From the NCBI RefSeq assembly GCF_008370325.1, contig NZ_VNIP01000007.1:1-64000 (forward strand): a stretch of 64,000 nt of DNA. The letters run 5' to 3'. Position 1 is the stretch's first letter, and the number at the start of each line of letters is the position of its first letter. Positions 10,334-20,403 of the stretch are shown in pieces. Source of the DNA: Martinezella tropici (GTDB lineage: Bacteria; Pseudomonadota; Alphaproteobacteria; Rhizobiales; Rhizobiaceae). Below the pieces are notes generated by a model that worked only from the letters and a program-made list of their open reading frames with translations, ran no database searches and was not told the origin of the DNA. The position numbers were made by a program, and so were the translations under genes.

Positions 10334-11542
10334 ATGCAGATGAACGAAAATCGCCCGATCAGGGCCACGAGCGGAACGAACCACGAAGGCACGAGCGCCC
10401 ATAACCGGCGGGTGATCATCGATGCCCTGCGGCTCAATGGCGCGCTCTCCCGCGCCGATCTCGCCCGCGCCACCCGCCTGACGAAGCAGACGGTCTCCAA
10501 CATCATGGAGGAGCTGGAAAACGACGGGCTTGTGACCTCTAGGGAAACGGTGCGCCGCGGCCGCGGCCAGCCATCGACACCCTACGGCCTGGTGCCGGAA
10601 GGCGCCTTCGCCATCGGCCTGCAGATCGACCGCCACATCACCCGCGCCATAGCAGTCGATCTCGTCGGCAATGTTCTCATCCGCAAGGAAGCGAACCTCC
10701 CTGCCGGCGGACCGGCAACGGGCACGCCCGTCGTCTTGCAGTTGATAGAAGATGTGCGTGCTGAGCTTCGGCAGCGCGTCGCGCAGGCAGAGAAGCGCCT
10801 TGTCGGCCTCGGTGCCGCAATGCCTGGCCCATTCGGCATCGAGCAGGAGGATGCCGACAATCCCTGGATGATGGGCGCCTGGCAACGCTTCCCCCTGCTC
10901 GAAACTCTATCGGCCGGCACCGGCCTCAATGTCACCCTGCAGAACGACGCCGCGGCCTGCGCGACCGCCGAGCGCATGGTTGGTGCCGCTCATGGGCTCG
11001 ACCACGCCGTCTGCCTCTATGTCGGCTATGGCATCGGTGCCGGGCTCATCCTCGGCGGCGAGCTTTACAGTGGCGCCCATGGCAATGCCGGCGAAATCGG
11101 CATGGCGCTGTTGATGGCAGGCGGACGGCAGACCCAGCTCGAGCATCGCGCATCGCTGGCTTCGCTCTACGATCACCTCAGCGTCGATCCGATGGCGCCG
11201 GATATCTATTCGCTGATAGACGCCCGCGCCGCCGCCGATGACCCCGATGTTCTCGCCTGGATCGAAAGGGCGGCGGTCGATCTGCGCTGGAGCGTGCAGC
11301 TCATCGAAACCATCTTCGATCCACAGACGGTGATTCTGTGCGGCGGTGCACCCCCGGCGCTGGCAACGCGGCTGATCGCCGCCATGCAGCCTCTCCTACC
11401 CTCCAATGCCGATCGCCCGGACCGGTTGCTGCCGCGCCTGCAGCTCGGCATGACCGACCCCTGGGCGGTGGCGCGCGGTGCGGCGGCAGAGCCGATCGGC
11501 CATGCCTTCGATCCGCGCTTCCAGGCAATCCTGAAATCCTGA
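10334..11542 (+). CDS. ROK-family transcriptional regulator (NagC/XylR type)
   Basis: A 402-residue regulator. The N-terminal winged helix-turn-helix (about residues 25-75, LSRADLARATRLTKQTVSNI) is followed by a ROK sugar-kinase-like domain with the ATPase-type segments GLGAAMPGPFG and YVGYGIGAGLILGGELYSG. The CxCGxxGC zinc motif of classical ROK proteins is absent: the equivalent stretch is HGNAGEIGMALLMAGG, then EHRAS. It is encoded divergently from the ABC-SIS-kinase operon and is its likely repressor, released by the imported sugar or its phosphate. ATG 10334 and ATG 10340 are both possible starts. Confidence 0.92.
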   Translation: MQMNENRPIRATSGTNHEGTSAHNRRVIIDALRLNGALSRADLARATRLTKQTVSNIMEELENDGLVTSRETVRRGRGQPSTPYGLVPEGAFAIGLQIDRHITRAIAVDLVGNVLIRKEANLPAGGPATGTPVVLQLIEDVRAELRQRVAQAEKRLVGLGAAMPGPFGIEQEDADNPWMMGAWQRFPLLETLSAGTGLNVTLQNDAAACATAERMVGAAHGLDHAVCLYVGYGIGAGLILGGELYSGAHGNAGEIGMALLMAGGRQTQLEHRASLASLYDHLSVDPMAPDIYSLIDARAAADDPDVLAWIERAAVDLRWSVQLIETIFDPQTVILCGGAPPALATRLIAAMQPLLPSNADRPDRLLPRLQLGMTDPWAVARGAAAEPIGHAFDPRFQAILKS

Positions 11543-11545
11543 TAT

Positions 11546-11881
11546 TCAGGGGTGACGCGGGCTGGCGCCGAGGCGGGCAAGCACCTTGTTGGGAATGCCG
11601 TAGCGCTGGATGACGTCGCGGCCGTTGCGCAGTCCGCAGATCTCGCGGTGGATGAACATTCCCCAGGCGGCTTCCGCTGCTGCATCCACCAGCCGCTCGT
11701 ACTCCACGCCCTCTTTGCCTTTTGCCTCACCCTCCTGCAATGCCGCAAGCGCCGCCTCGACCTTCATGCCGTGGCGGCCTAGCGAGCTTGCCCGCTCCGA
11801 CATCATCTCATATTCGAGGATGCCGAGGCCGGTCTCGTTCGTTTGCGATGGATTGAAATTGCGCGGCGGGCGAACTGTCAT
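11546..11881 (-). CDS. DUF6665-like conserved hypothetical protein
   Basis: A 111-residue soluble, mostly helical protein with GLGILEYEMMSERASSLGRHG near the N-terminus, an acidic/basic helix in the middle and a conserved-looking IHREICGLRNGRDVIQRYGIP at the C-terminus. I believe it belongs to the short rhizobial family DUF6665, whose function is unknown. I chose the ATG at 11881 (GGAG upstream) over the frame opening at 11971. It is convergent with the ROK gene, with only three bases between the two stops. Confidence 0.7.
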   Translation of the reverse strand: MTVRPPRNFNPSQTNETGLGILEYEMMSERASSLGRHGMKVEAALAALQEGEAKGKEGVEYERLVDAAAEAAWGMFIHREICGLRNGRDVIQRYGIPNKVLARLGASPRHP

Positions 11882-12136
11882 ATCGGGCTCCGCATGCTGG
11901 ATGATCTGTCTCTCTACGGTTTTACACAATCCCAGCCACTTTCCCAAGTCCGAGCCTGTTGCGTGCGTCATCTTGAGGCTGGCCGCATGAATCCGGAAAT
12001 GCCGGGATTTCGCTGCCCGCCATCTGTTTTCGGGTGGCTGGAGAGCCTCATTTGAGGTCCAATACGGACATCAGCGCTCCATCAGAGGCAATCTCGCCCG
12101 ATGCCATGAGCGCAATTTGAAAGAAAGGATATCGGC

Positions 12137-12670
12137 GTGACCAAAGCCCCGAAAAATGCAGAAAAGCACTATGTCTATCGGATCGTGAATTCGCCCGTCG
12201 GCGCATTGAAGCTCGTCGGCAGCGATGATGGGCTTGCCGCGATCCTCTGGGACAATGATCGGCCGGGCCGCGTGCCGCTGTTGATCGTGGGCGAGGATGA
12301 CAGCCATCCCGTGCTGCTGGAAACTGAGCGGCAGCTCCGTGAATATTTCGCTGGCGAACGGCAGGCCTTCGATCTGCGGCTCGATTTTGTCGGAACGGAA
12401 TTCCAGCAGAAGGTCTGGCAGGCGTTACTCGCCATCCCCTTTGGCGAGACACGCAGCTATCGCCAGATCGCCAGCGAGATCGGCTCGGCAAAGGCGATCC
12501 GCGCCGTCGGCGCCGCCAATGGCCGCAACCCGATCTCGATCATCGCACCCTGCCATCGCGTGGTGGGATCGGCCGGCGACCTCCGGGGATTTGCCGGCGG
12601 TCTCGAGCGCAAGGCCTATCTGCTGCGTCTCGAAGGGGCCGATACCAAGACATTCGATTTCGCCGCCTGA
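12137..12670 (+). CDS. ogt: Methylated-DNA--protein-cysteine methyltransferase
   Basis: A 177-residue DNA repair protein that transfers the alkyl group of O6-methylguanine or O4-methylthymine to its own cysteine. The active-site motif PCHRVV is present near residue 138 (ISIIAPCHRVVG). The upstream helix-turn-helix QKVWQALLAIPFGETRSY and the Asn hinge (AAN-GRNPI) fit the MGMT/Ogt domain, and length is normal. The start is GTG 12137 with AGAAAGGA upstream. There is no Ada-type N-terminal domain. It is monocistronic and followed by a terminator. Confidence 0.95.
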   Translation: MTKAPKNAEKHYVYRIVNSPVGALKLVGSDDGLAAILWDNDRPGRVPLLIVGEDDSHPVLLETERQLREYFAGERQAFDLRLDFVGTEFQQKVWQALLAIPFGETRSYRQIASEIGSAKAIRAVGAANGRNPISIIAPCHRVVGSAGDLRGFAGGLERKAYLLRLEGADTKTFDFAA

Positions 12671-12746
12671 TCGTTCATGTTTAGTGCCGTAAACCCTTCT
12701 CCCCGAGGGAAGAAGGTGGTGCGTGGCGACGTTCTCTTCGCATATA

Positions 12747-12786
12747 AAAGCAGCCCATCCGGCTTTCCGAATGGGCTGCTTTCATT
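12747..12786. terminator. Strong bidirectional intrinsic terminator
   Basis: Perfect 12-base stem AAAGCAGCCCAT / ATGGGCTGCTTT with a 12-base loop and T-rich flanks on both sides. It separates ogt (plus strand) from the end of the oxidoreductase-fusion operon (minus strand) and can stop transcription from both. Confidence 0.85.
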
Positions 12787-12842
12787 TCTTACATCTAAAG
12801 TCAGCAGCCGACTGTGAACGTCACCAGCCGGCTAGCCCTATC

Positions 12843-14846
12843 TCAGCCTTCAAGCCACTTCACCTGCTCCGGCGTCAGCTTGATGTCGAGCGCGGAGAGG
12901 CTGTCTTCCAGCTCGGCGACGGTGCGCGGGCCGATCAGCGGGATGACTGGGAAGGGCTGCGCGACGACATAGGCAAGCGCGATGTGGATCGGGTTGCGGC
13001 CGAGCTTCTGCGCCAACTCGATCGCCCGATCGCGGCGGCCGAAATTACGGTCGGAATACCAGACGCGCACCAATTCCTCGTCGTCGCGCTTGTCGCGGCC
13101 AGCACGGTCGGTGAAGAAGCCTCGGCCCTGGCTCGACCAGGCGAAGTTCGGGATCTGCTTGGCATTAAGCCACGTCTTCCACTCGTCGTCGGAGGCGGCA
13201 ACGCAGCCGGCCCAGATCGGATCGAGCATTTCCGCCAGCGAGAAGTTGTTGGAAAGTGTCGCCGGTGCCGTCTTGCCGTTCTTTTCGGCATAGGCGATCG
13301 CCTCGTCGAAACGGGCGCGCGTCCAGTTCGAGCCGCCGAAGATGCCGCGGATGCGGCCAGCCTTCACCTCGGCATCCATGGCATCGACAAATTCACCGAC
13401 CGGAACGTCGGTATTGTCGCGGTGCATGAAGTAAATGTCGACATAGTCGGTCTTCAGTCGGTTCAGCGACTGGTCGAGCTGCTTGCGGATCATGTCCGGG
13501 TAGCAAAGCGGCGAATGCGCGCCCTTGCCGATCAGCACGATCTCCTCGCGCTGAACTTTACGACTGGTGTGCCAGTCGCCGAAGATGCTTTCCGTCTTGC
13601 CGCCACCATAGACATAGGCCGTGTCGAAGGCGTTGCCGCCGGCTTCATAGAAGGCGTCGAGCGTCAGCGAGGCGGCTGCGAAATTCGGGAAAAATTCGAA
13701 GCCGAGCGTGACGAGCGATGCCGGCTTGGAAATGCCGGGAATGCTGCGCTTCGGGATGCTGTTGCCTTTGGTAACGGTCGCGCCGGCGATGTTCTTCGTC
13801 CTGTGCGCTGCTTTCTCGACACTATATTCGAGGCCGATCGACGCGCGCCACTGGTCGAGAACCTTGAGATTGCCGATCGAATCCGCCCAGCTGATGCCGG
13901 GATAGGCGAATTCCTTGTTTCCGGCGCGGATGGCATCGCCAGCCGCATCGACTTCGAAGGAATAGAGCCAGCGATCTTCCTTGACCTCGATCGTCTGGGT
14001 TTCGCCGCCCTTGATCACGTCGATCTTGCCGATGCCGCCCTTATGGCCGGAGGCGAACCAGAAGTCGGCCACTTCGATGCGGCCTTCGGAGCCGATGATG
14101 CGCAATGTGTTGTCCTGGTTCGCCATGATCGAGCAGGACACTTCGGCAATGATGTCGTTCGGGAACTTCAAGACGGCGGAGGCCCATTCGTCGACGCCCG
14201 TCTGGCCGAGATGGCCGACGCCCGACACCTTGTCGGGATCGAGGAATGGCTTGCCGTCGACAGCACCGGCGATTAGGCGTGCCATCGAGACTGGATAGCC
14301 GCCGACATCGAGAATGCCGCCGCCGGCCATCTCATTAGCAAATAGCCGGTGTTCCGGATTCACTTTGCCCATGTTGAAGCCGAAGGAGGTGCGGATGATA
14401 CGCAGATCGCCGATCACACCGCTCTTGACGAGTTCGATCAGCTTCGCCGTCTGCGGATGGACGCGATACATGAATGCTTCGCCGGCGAAGACACCGGCCT
14501 TCCTGGCTTCGTAATAGATGGCCTCGGCATCGAAGGCCGAGAGCGCGATCGGCTTTTCGACGAGCACATGCTTGCCGGCGCGGATCGCCTTGATCGCCCA
14601 TTCGGCATGGCCGGTGTGCGGCGTGGCTATGTAGACGGCGTCGATCTCATTGTCGGCGAGCAGGGCTTCATAGCCATTGACGATGCGCGCGCCGGGGAAA
14701 CCGTCGCCGAGACCCGGCTTATCCGGGTTGCGACTGGCGATCGCCACCAGCTTGCCGCTGCGGGAATGGGCGATACCATCGGCAAAAGTCTGTGCGATCC
14801 TGCCGGGGCCGATAATGCCCCAGCGGATGGGTGTCTCAGTGGTCAT
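12843..14846 (-). CDS. Fused Gfo/Idh/MocA oxidoreductase and aldo/keto reductase
   Basis: A 667-residue two-domain protein. Residues 1-340 are a Gfo/Idh/MocA dehydrogenase: Rossmann motif IIGPGRIA (11-18), the family EKP motif at 97-99 and the C-terminal sheet domain. Residues about 365-667 are an aldo/keto reductase with a complete tetrad: Asp408 and Tyr413 (FDTAYVYGGG), Lys441 (LIGKG) and His475 (FMHRD). Two NAD(P)-dependent redox activities on one chain suggest successive oxidation and reduction of one sugar substrate. It is the last gene of an AraC-linked sugar ABC operon, so the substrate is probably the transported sugar. No internal stop or frameshift is seen. Confidence 0.9.
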   Translation of the reverse strand: MTTETPIRWGIIGPGRIAQTFADGIAHSRSGKLVAIASRNPDKPGLGDGFPGARIVNGYEALLADNEIDAVYIATPHTGHAEWAIKAIRAGKHVLVEKPIALSAFDAEAIYYEARKAGVFAGEAFMYRVHPQTAKLIELVKSGVIGDLRIIRTSFGFNMGKVNPEHRLFANEMAGGGILDVGGYPVSMARLIAGAVDGKPFLDPDKVSGVGHLGQTGVDEWASAVLKFPNDIIAEVSCSIMANQDNTLRIIGSEGRIEVADFWFASGHKGGIGKIDVIKGGETQTIEVKEDRWLYSFEVDAAGDAIRAGNKEFAYPGISWADSIGNLKVLDQWRASIGLEYSVEKAAHRTKNIAGATVTKGNSIPKRSIPGISKPASLVTLGFEFFPNFAAASLTLDAFYEAGGNAFDTAYVYGGGKTESIFGDWHTSRKVQREEIVLIGKGAHSPLCYPDMIRKQLDQSLNRLKTDYVDIYFMHRDNTDVPVGEFVDAMDAEVKAGRIRGIFGGSNWTRARFDEAIAYAEKNGKTAPATLSNNFSLAEMLDPIWAGCVAASDDEWKTWLNAKQIPNFAWSSQGRGFFTDRAGRDKRDDEELVRVWYSDRNFGRRDRAIELAQKLGRNPIHIALAYVVAQPFPVIPLIGPRTVAELEDSLSALDIKLTPEQVKWLEG

Positions 14847-14891
14847 GGAACGATCCTTTCCTAAATCTGCATGCTGTCTTGGGAGGATGGC

Positions 14892-15006
14892 TAGAGCGTA
14901 ATGCCGAAAAGTGTATGCGGTTTTCGGACGACATCACGCTCTACTTCTTTGATTCTAGAGCGGATTCAGATTTTAGGTCGACCCGACCTAAAATCATCCG
15001 GCTCTA
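14892..15006. repeat. RIME-type palindromic element (two modules)
   Basis: Module one has TAGAGCGTAATGCCGAAAAG and ends in ATCACGCTCTA. Module two starts at TCTAGAGCGGATTCAGATTT and contains the stem TTTTAGGTCG/CGACCTAAAA. Nearly identical to 17867-17982. It lies between the ATPase gene and the fusion oxidoreductase gene. Confidence 0.8.
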
Positions 15007-15010
15007 GCGC

Positions 15011-16099
<1,089 letters not shown>

Positions 16100-16114
16100 A
16101 CGGGTCTCCCGGAA

Positions 16115-16951
16115 TTATTTGATTGCGCCGGCGGCGATGCCGGCGATGAAATGGCGCTGCAGGAGAATGAAGACGATGAGGATCGGCGCCGTCAGCATCA
16201 CGGCGCCGGCCATGATCCCGCCCCAGGAGACCCTGGTGAGGCCGATCAGCGTTCCGAGCGCCACGGGCGCGGTCATCATTCCCGGCCGGGAGTTGATGAG
16301 CAGAGGCCAGAGATAGTTGTTCCAGGAGGCCAGGAACAGGATGATGGCGAGCGCCGCCATGGTTGGCCTTGCGAGCGGCAGGGCGATGCGCAGGAAGATC
16401 TGCCATTCCTTGACGCCCTCGACGCGCGCGGCGTCAAAGAGCTCGCCCGGCATCATCGAGAAGGCCTGGCGCATGAACAGCACGCCGAGCGAATTGAAGA
16501 GCGGCGGTACGATCAATGCGACCCATGAATTGGCCAGCCCGAAATCGCGTGCCACCATGATGAATTGCGGGATGACGACGACGGAGTAGGGCAGCGTGAT
16601 CGTGCCGAGAATGATGCCGATGACGCCCGAACGGCCGGCGAACTGGTAGCGCGCCAGAGCCCATCCCGCCATCGAGGTCAACAGCACCGACAGGACGGTA
16701 TAGGTGATGGCAACGACGATTGAGATCGTCATCGCGCCGATGAAGTTGGTGTCGGCCTGCAGGTTCCGGACGTTGTCCATGAAACCCGTCGATGGTGTCA
16801 GGATGATGCCGGGGCTGAAAATGCCGTAATCGGGCATGGTCGAGAAGACGAACATCATCCAGAGCGGAAACAGCCAGATGATGGCGAGCGGCGCCAGCAG
16901 GCCGTGCAAGGCGATCGAGCGGATCAGAGTGGATTTGGACTTCGATTTCAT
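16115..16951 (-). CDS. Carbohydrate ABC transporter permease (MalG type)
   Basis: A 278-residue membrane protein with six predicted helices and the EAA loop GELFDAARVEGVKEWQIFLR. The frame stays open far upstream, but ATG 16951 overlaps the stop of the preceding permease in an ATGA arrangement, and translation from there gives a normal positive N-terminus (MKSKSKSTLIRS) and the right length. Confidence 0.92.
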   Translation of the reverse strand: MKSKSKSTLIRSIALHGLLAPLAIIWLFPLWMMFVFSTMPDYGIFSPGIILTPSTGFMDNVRNLQADTNFIGAMTISIVVAITYTVLSVLLTSMAGWALARYQFAGRSGVIGIILGTITLPYSVVVIPQFIMVARDFGLANSWVALIVPPLFNSLGVLFMRQAFSMMPGELFDAARVEGVKEWQIFLRIALPLARPTMAALAIILFLASWNNYLWPLLINSRPGMMTAPVALGTLIGLTRVSWGGIMAGAVMLTAPILIVFILLQRHFIAGIAAGAIK

Positions 16952-17808
16952 TTCGGTTCGCGCCCCACCCAGAGATTGAGAAGAGAGATGGCCACGGCGA
17001 GCGCCGCCATCGTGTAGGCGATCGCGGAGGCATAGCCGAAGTTGGTCGACTGGAAGGCCTGGCGATAGAGCAACAGGCCGAGCGTTTCCGTGCCGCCGCC
17101 GGGACCACCCCTGTTGGTGATCAGATATGGTTCGGTGAAGAGCTGCATGGTGCCGATGACGGACAGGACGACGCAGAACAGAATGATCGGCTTCAACAGC
17201 GGCAGGGTGATATGGATGAACTGCTGGAAGCGGTTGACGCGGTCGAGGGTCGCAGCCTCGTAAACATCCTCGGGGATCGATTGCAGCCCGGAAAGGATGA
17301 TGATGGCGTTGTAACCCGCCCAGCGCCAGGTGACGGCGATGATGATGAGCACCATTGCGGCATGCGATTCGGCGAACCACGACACCGGCGCGAAGCCGAC
17401 CGAGCTGAGGAGCTTGTTGATGATACCGAAATCGACGTTGAACATCAGGCGGAAGACGGCGGCATAGGCCACCTCTCCAACGACGACGGGTGCGAAGAAA
17501 GCAAAGCGAAAAATGCCACGTGCCTTCAACAGCGGTGAATTCAACAGCACCGCCATGACCGTGGCGAGCGTGATCATGACGGGTACTTGGACGATCAGGA
17601 TGATCAGCGTGTTTTCAAGCGCGTTGTAGAAGGCCGGGTCGCCGAACAGCCGCCCCCAATTGAGCGACAGATTGAAGGTCCACGGATTAACCCGGGTATT
17701 CTGGAACGAGATCAGGAACGAATCGATGATCGGCCAGACCCAGAAAGCGGCGAACACTAGAAGATAGGGTGCAAGGAACGCATAGGCGCTCCGGTTTCGC
17801 AACCGCAT
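16948..17808 (-). CDS. Carbohydrate ABC transporter permease (MalF type)
   Basis: A 286-residue membrane protein, six predicted helices, with an EAA-type loop PEDVYEAATLDRVNRFQQF. It begins MRLRNRSAYAFLAPYLLVFAA without the extra N-terminal helices of enteric MalF. It pairs with the MalG-type protein and is separated from the binding-protein gene by a long palindromic element. Confidence 0.92.
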   Translation of the reverse strand: MRLRNRSAYAFLAPYLLVFAAFWVWPIIDSFLISFQNTRVNPWTFNLSLNWGRLFGDPAFYNALENTLIILIVQVPVMITLATVMAVLLNSPLLKARGIFRFAFFAPVVVGEVAYAAVFRLMFNVDFGIINKLLSSVGFAPVSWFAESHAAMVLIIIAVTWRWAGYNAIIILSGLQSIPEDVYEAATLDRVNRFQQFIHITLPLLKPIILFCVVLSVIGTMQLFTEPYLITNRGGPGGGTETLGLLLYRQAFQSTNFGYASAIAYTMAALAVAISLLNLWVGREPK

Positions 17809-17866
17809 GAAAGCCTTCTCCTTTATGCGCAGGGAAATGACGCGTGACGTCGCATCCCCGCCGCCC

Positions 17867-17982
17867 TAGAGCGTGACGCCGAAAAGTGTAGGCGGTTTTC
17901 GGACGACGTCACGCTCTACTTCTTTGATTCTAGAGCGGATTCAGATTTTAGGTCGAACAGACCTAAAATCATTCGGCTCTAG
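17867..17982. repeat. RIME-type element with extended flanking inverted repeat
   Basis: The same two-module element as at 14892-15006. Here it is also enclosed by an outer inverted repeat, GCATCCCCGCCGCC before it (17852-17865) and GGCGGCGGGGATGC after it (about 17983-17996), so the whole segment can fold into one long stem. It lies between the stop of the binding-protein gene (18033) and the start of the first permease (17808). Confidence 0.8.
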
Positions 17983-18032
17983 GGCGGCGGGGATGCCGGG
18001 CGCGGCTTGGGATGCGCGCCCGGCAGTGTCAC

Positions 18033-19307
18033 TCATTTCGCGAGTGGCAGACCCGTTGCCGAGGCGATCTGCTGGGCCGCATCGTCGAGCGCGGCCTTGC
18101 CGTTTGGATAGCCGCCGGCGAGGTATTTCGTCTGGACAGCCTTTATGACTTCATCGGCGTCGCTGAAATACTGGGTGCCGGGGCTCGGGCGGATTTTCGG
18201 CAGTGTGGCGAGGATATCGGCCCAGACCTTTTGCCCGCCCCAATAGGGCTGCGGCTGGTTGACGAAGGGATCTTGAACCGCCGTCAGCAGCGATGGCACG
18301 AGTCCGAAGGACTTCAGCATGGTAACCTGGCCCTCATTGGTGCCAAGCGTGTATTCGAGGAATTTCCAGGCGGCTTCCTTGTTTTTGGAGCCGCTGGCGA
18401 TTGCGAGCGACGAGCCTCCCAGATTGGCCGCATGCTGGCCGTCCGCCGTCATGCTCGGCATCGGGTAGACGCCCCATTTGCCGGAAAGATCCGGCGAGGT
18501 GGAGCGGACGGTGCCTTCATACCAGCCGCCATAGAGCTGCGACGCTACTTTGCCGGCAGTGTTCGCCTGAATTTTCTCGTTCCAGTTCGCGGCGCTCATC
18601 AAGCCCGCGTCCTTGATCTCCTTCACCTTGTCCAGGGCTTTCACGCAGGCCGGCTGGTTGACGGTGATGCTCTGGCTGTCATACGAGAAATAGCCGCAGC
18701 CCTGTTCATTGGCGAGCATGCGGAACCACTCGGTGTCGCCGTTGAGATCGGCCTGCGTCATGATCACGCCCGGATTGGCGGCGGAGATTTTCTTGCCGGC
18801 GGCAATGAAATCGTCCCAGGTCTTGATCGTTGCCGGATCGACGCCCGCCTTTTCATAAAAATCGCGGCGATAGAACATGGTGACCGGGCCGGAATCCCAG
18901 GGCATTGCATAGGCGGCATCGCCGACTTCAAGTTCGGCGCGCTTGAAATCCGGGAACTGCTTCTTCAGGTCGTCCTTGTAGCCGAGCTTCGTCAGATCGG
19001 TCAGGCAGTCCGGAAAGCGGTTCCAGAAGATCGAGGCCTTATGGTTTTCGATCGACATGACATCAGGCAGGCCATCGCCACCGGCAGCACATGCGGCCAG
19101 CATCTTGTCGAAGACTTGCGGGTTGCCGATGTCTTGAACATCGACCTTGATGTCAGGATATTTCTTATTGAACCCCTCCACGGTGGATTTCAGCGCCGAT
19201 GCGGCGATGTTCCAACTCCAGACCGTAACGGTCGTTTGTTCCGCATAGGCAGAACCGGAAGCGAGCAGGGCAGCAAGCGCCGTCGCTCCAGCAAGTTTTA
19301 AACGCAT
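18033..19307 (-). CDS. Sugar ABC transporter substrate-binding protein
   Basis: A 424-residue periplasmic binding protein of the MalE-like family. The signal peptide is MRLKLAGATALAALLASGSA, with cleavage expected after YA at residue 22. The mature part has VTVWSWN near the start, YPDIKVDVQDIGN, and YAMPWDSGPVTMFYRRDFYEKAG, which contributes ligand-site aromatics. ATG 19307 has GGGAGGA upstream and was chosen over the frame opening at 19340. First gene of the operon; the divergent AraC gene starts 93 bases away. Confidence 0.93.
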   Translation of the reverse strand: MRLKLAGATALAALLASGSAYAEQTTVTVWSWNIAASALKSTVEGFNKKYPDIKVDVQDIGNPQVFDKMLAACAAGGDGLPDVMSIENHKASIFWNRFPDCLTDLTKLGYKDDLKKQFPDFKRAELEVGDAAYAMPWDSGPVTMFYRRDFYEKAGVDPATIKTWDDFIAAGKKISAANPGVIMTQADLNGDTEWFRMLANEQGCGYFSYDSQSITVNQPACVKALDKVKEIKDAGLMSAANWNEKIQANTAGKVASQLYGGWYEGTVRSTSPDLSGKWGVYPMPSMTADGQHAANLGGSSLAIASGSKNKEAAWKFLEYTLGTNEGQVTMLKSFGLVPSLLTAVQDPFVNQPQPYWGGQKVWADILATLPKIRPSPGTQYFSDADEVIKAVQTKYLAGGYPNGKAALDDAAQQIASATGLPLAK

Positions 19308-19399
19308 TGAAAATCCTCCCTTTTCAATTGCCGTTCTCAAGAGAACACGCTTAAACTAGCTGCCGGTACGCTTCTGTCTCCTAAAAAGGGAACATCGAC

Positions 19400-20341
19400 T
19401 TGGCGAAAAGTAAGGTAGGTCAACGGGCGGTTTATCAGCCGGGTGCGAGCAGCGTCGAAGGGCTCCCAAATGTCCTGCAGATGTTCCATAACCACCCGTT
19501 GCCGATGGCAAAGCCGCATTGGCACGCGCAGGTGGAAGTTAATTACATCGTCCGCGGGACCGTGCATTACCGCATCGGCGATCACGAGCTTACTCTGCGA
19601 GCCGGTGAGATCTGCCTCTTCTGGGGCGGACAGCCGCATCAGTTGGACGACCTGTCCGACGATTCGATTTATGCGGGCGCGCATCTGCCGCTCGTGCATT
19701 TCTTCCGCCTGCGGTTGCCGCTCGATATTTCCGGCCGTCTCATTCGCGGGCAGGCTTTGATAAGCTCGGCGACCGATGCCGCCGACGACGAAAATTTTGC
19801 CCGATGGCACCGGTACGTCATGTCCAATGACGGCGCCAGGGCAGAGCACGCCGTTGCCGAGCTTCTCCTGCGCCTGGAGCGCATCGCTTTCGAACCTTAT
19901 CGCATGGTGCCGGAGAAGCCGGGAAGCCTGATGAACGAACAGACCCATCCGCAGTCCTCGCGCAGCCTGGCGAGAATGTGCGATTTCATCGCCGCCAATT
20001 TTCTGGATGACATCGATACGGTCGATATTGCCAAGGCGGCGCATCTCCATCCGAAATACGCCATGAACCTCTTCAAGAAATCGACCGGCATGACGCTCGC
20101 CAAATATGTGAGCCTGCTGCGTCTTTCGCGCGCCCAGGCGATGTTGATGCGCGACGGCGCTAACGTCTTGCAAGTCGCCATGGACAGCGGCTTCGGCTCG
20201 ATCAGCGCCTTCAACAAATCCTTCCGCCACATCGCCGGGATGACACCCTCCGATTTCCGGCGAGACATGCGCGTGCTCTCTGCGATAAACGTGGAAGCCA
20301 TCGATTCATCGGCACGGCGCCCTCCGCAGATTGCGCGTTGA
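19400..20341 (+). CDS. AraC-family regulator with N-terminal cupin domain
   Basis: A 313-residue regulator. Residues about 25-150 form a cupin sugar-sensing domain (HWHAQVEVNYIVRG, then LRAGEICLFWGGQPHQ). Residues about 195-300 are the double helix-turn-helix with IAKAAHLHPKYAMNLFKKST and VAMDSGFGSISAFNKSFR. The plan resembles MelR and AgpT, activators of alpha-galactoside transport genes. It starts at TTG 19400 with AAGGGA upstream. It is divergent from the second ABC operon and is its likely activator. The TIM-barrel gene follows 62 bases downstream on the same strand. Confidence 0.92.
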   Translation: MAKSKVGQRAVYQPGASSVEGLPNVLQMFHNHPLPMAKPHWHAQVEVNYIVRGTVHYRIGDHELTLRAGEICLFWGGQPHQLDDLSDDSIYAGAHLPLVHFFRLRLPLDISGRLIRGQALISSATDAADDENFARWHRYVMSNDGARAEHAVAELLLRLERIAFEPYRMVPEKPGSLMNEQTHPQSSRSLARMCDFIAANFLDDIDTVDIAKAAHLHPKYAMNLFKKSTGMTLAKYVSLLRLSRAQAMLMRDGANVLQVAMDSGFGSISAFNKSFRHIAGMTPSDFRRDMRVLSAINVEAIDSSARRPPQIAR

Positions 20342-20403
20342 CGCCCTCTTGCGGTCTCGGCTCATCCCGCGCATTGCTGGCGGGAATGCGGGAGGAGATT
20401 TCA

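Noticed and set aside
10109..10885. Upstream extension of the first binding-protein frame (about 259 codons)
   Set aside because: It is antisense to the ROK gene; the proper start with GGAGGA and signal peptide is at 10108.
18012..19301. Long plus-strand frame antisense to the second binding-protein gene
   Set aside because: Composition is that of a GC-rich shadow frame and the minus strand carries an unmistakable binding protein.
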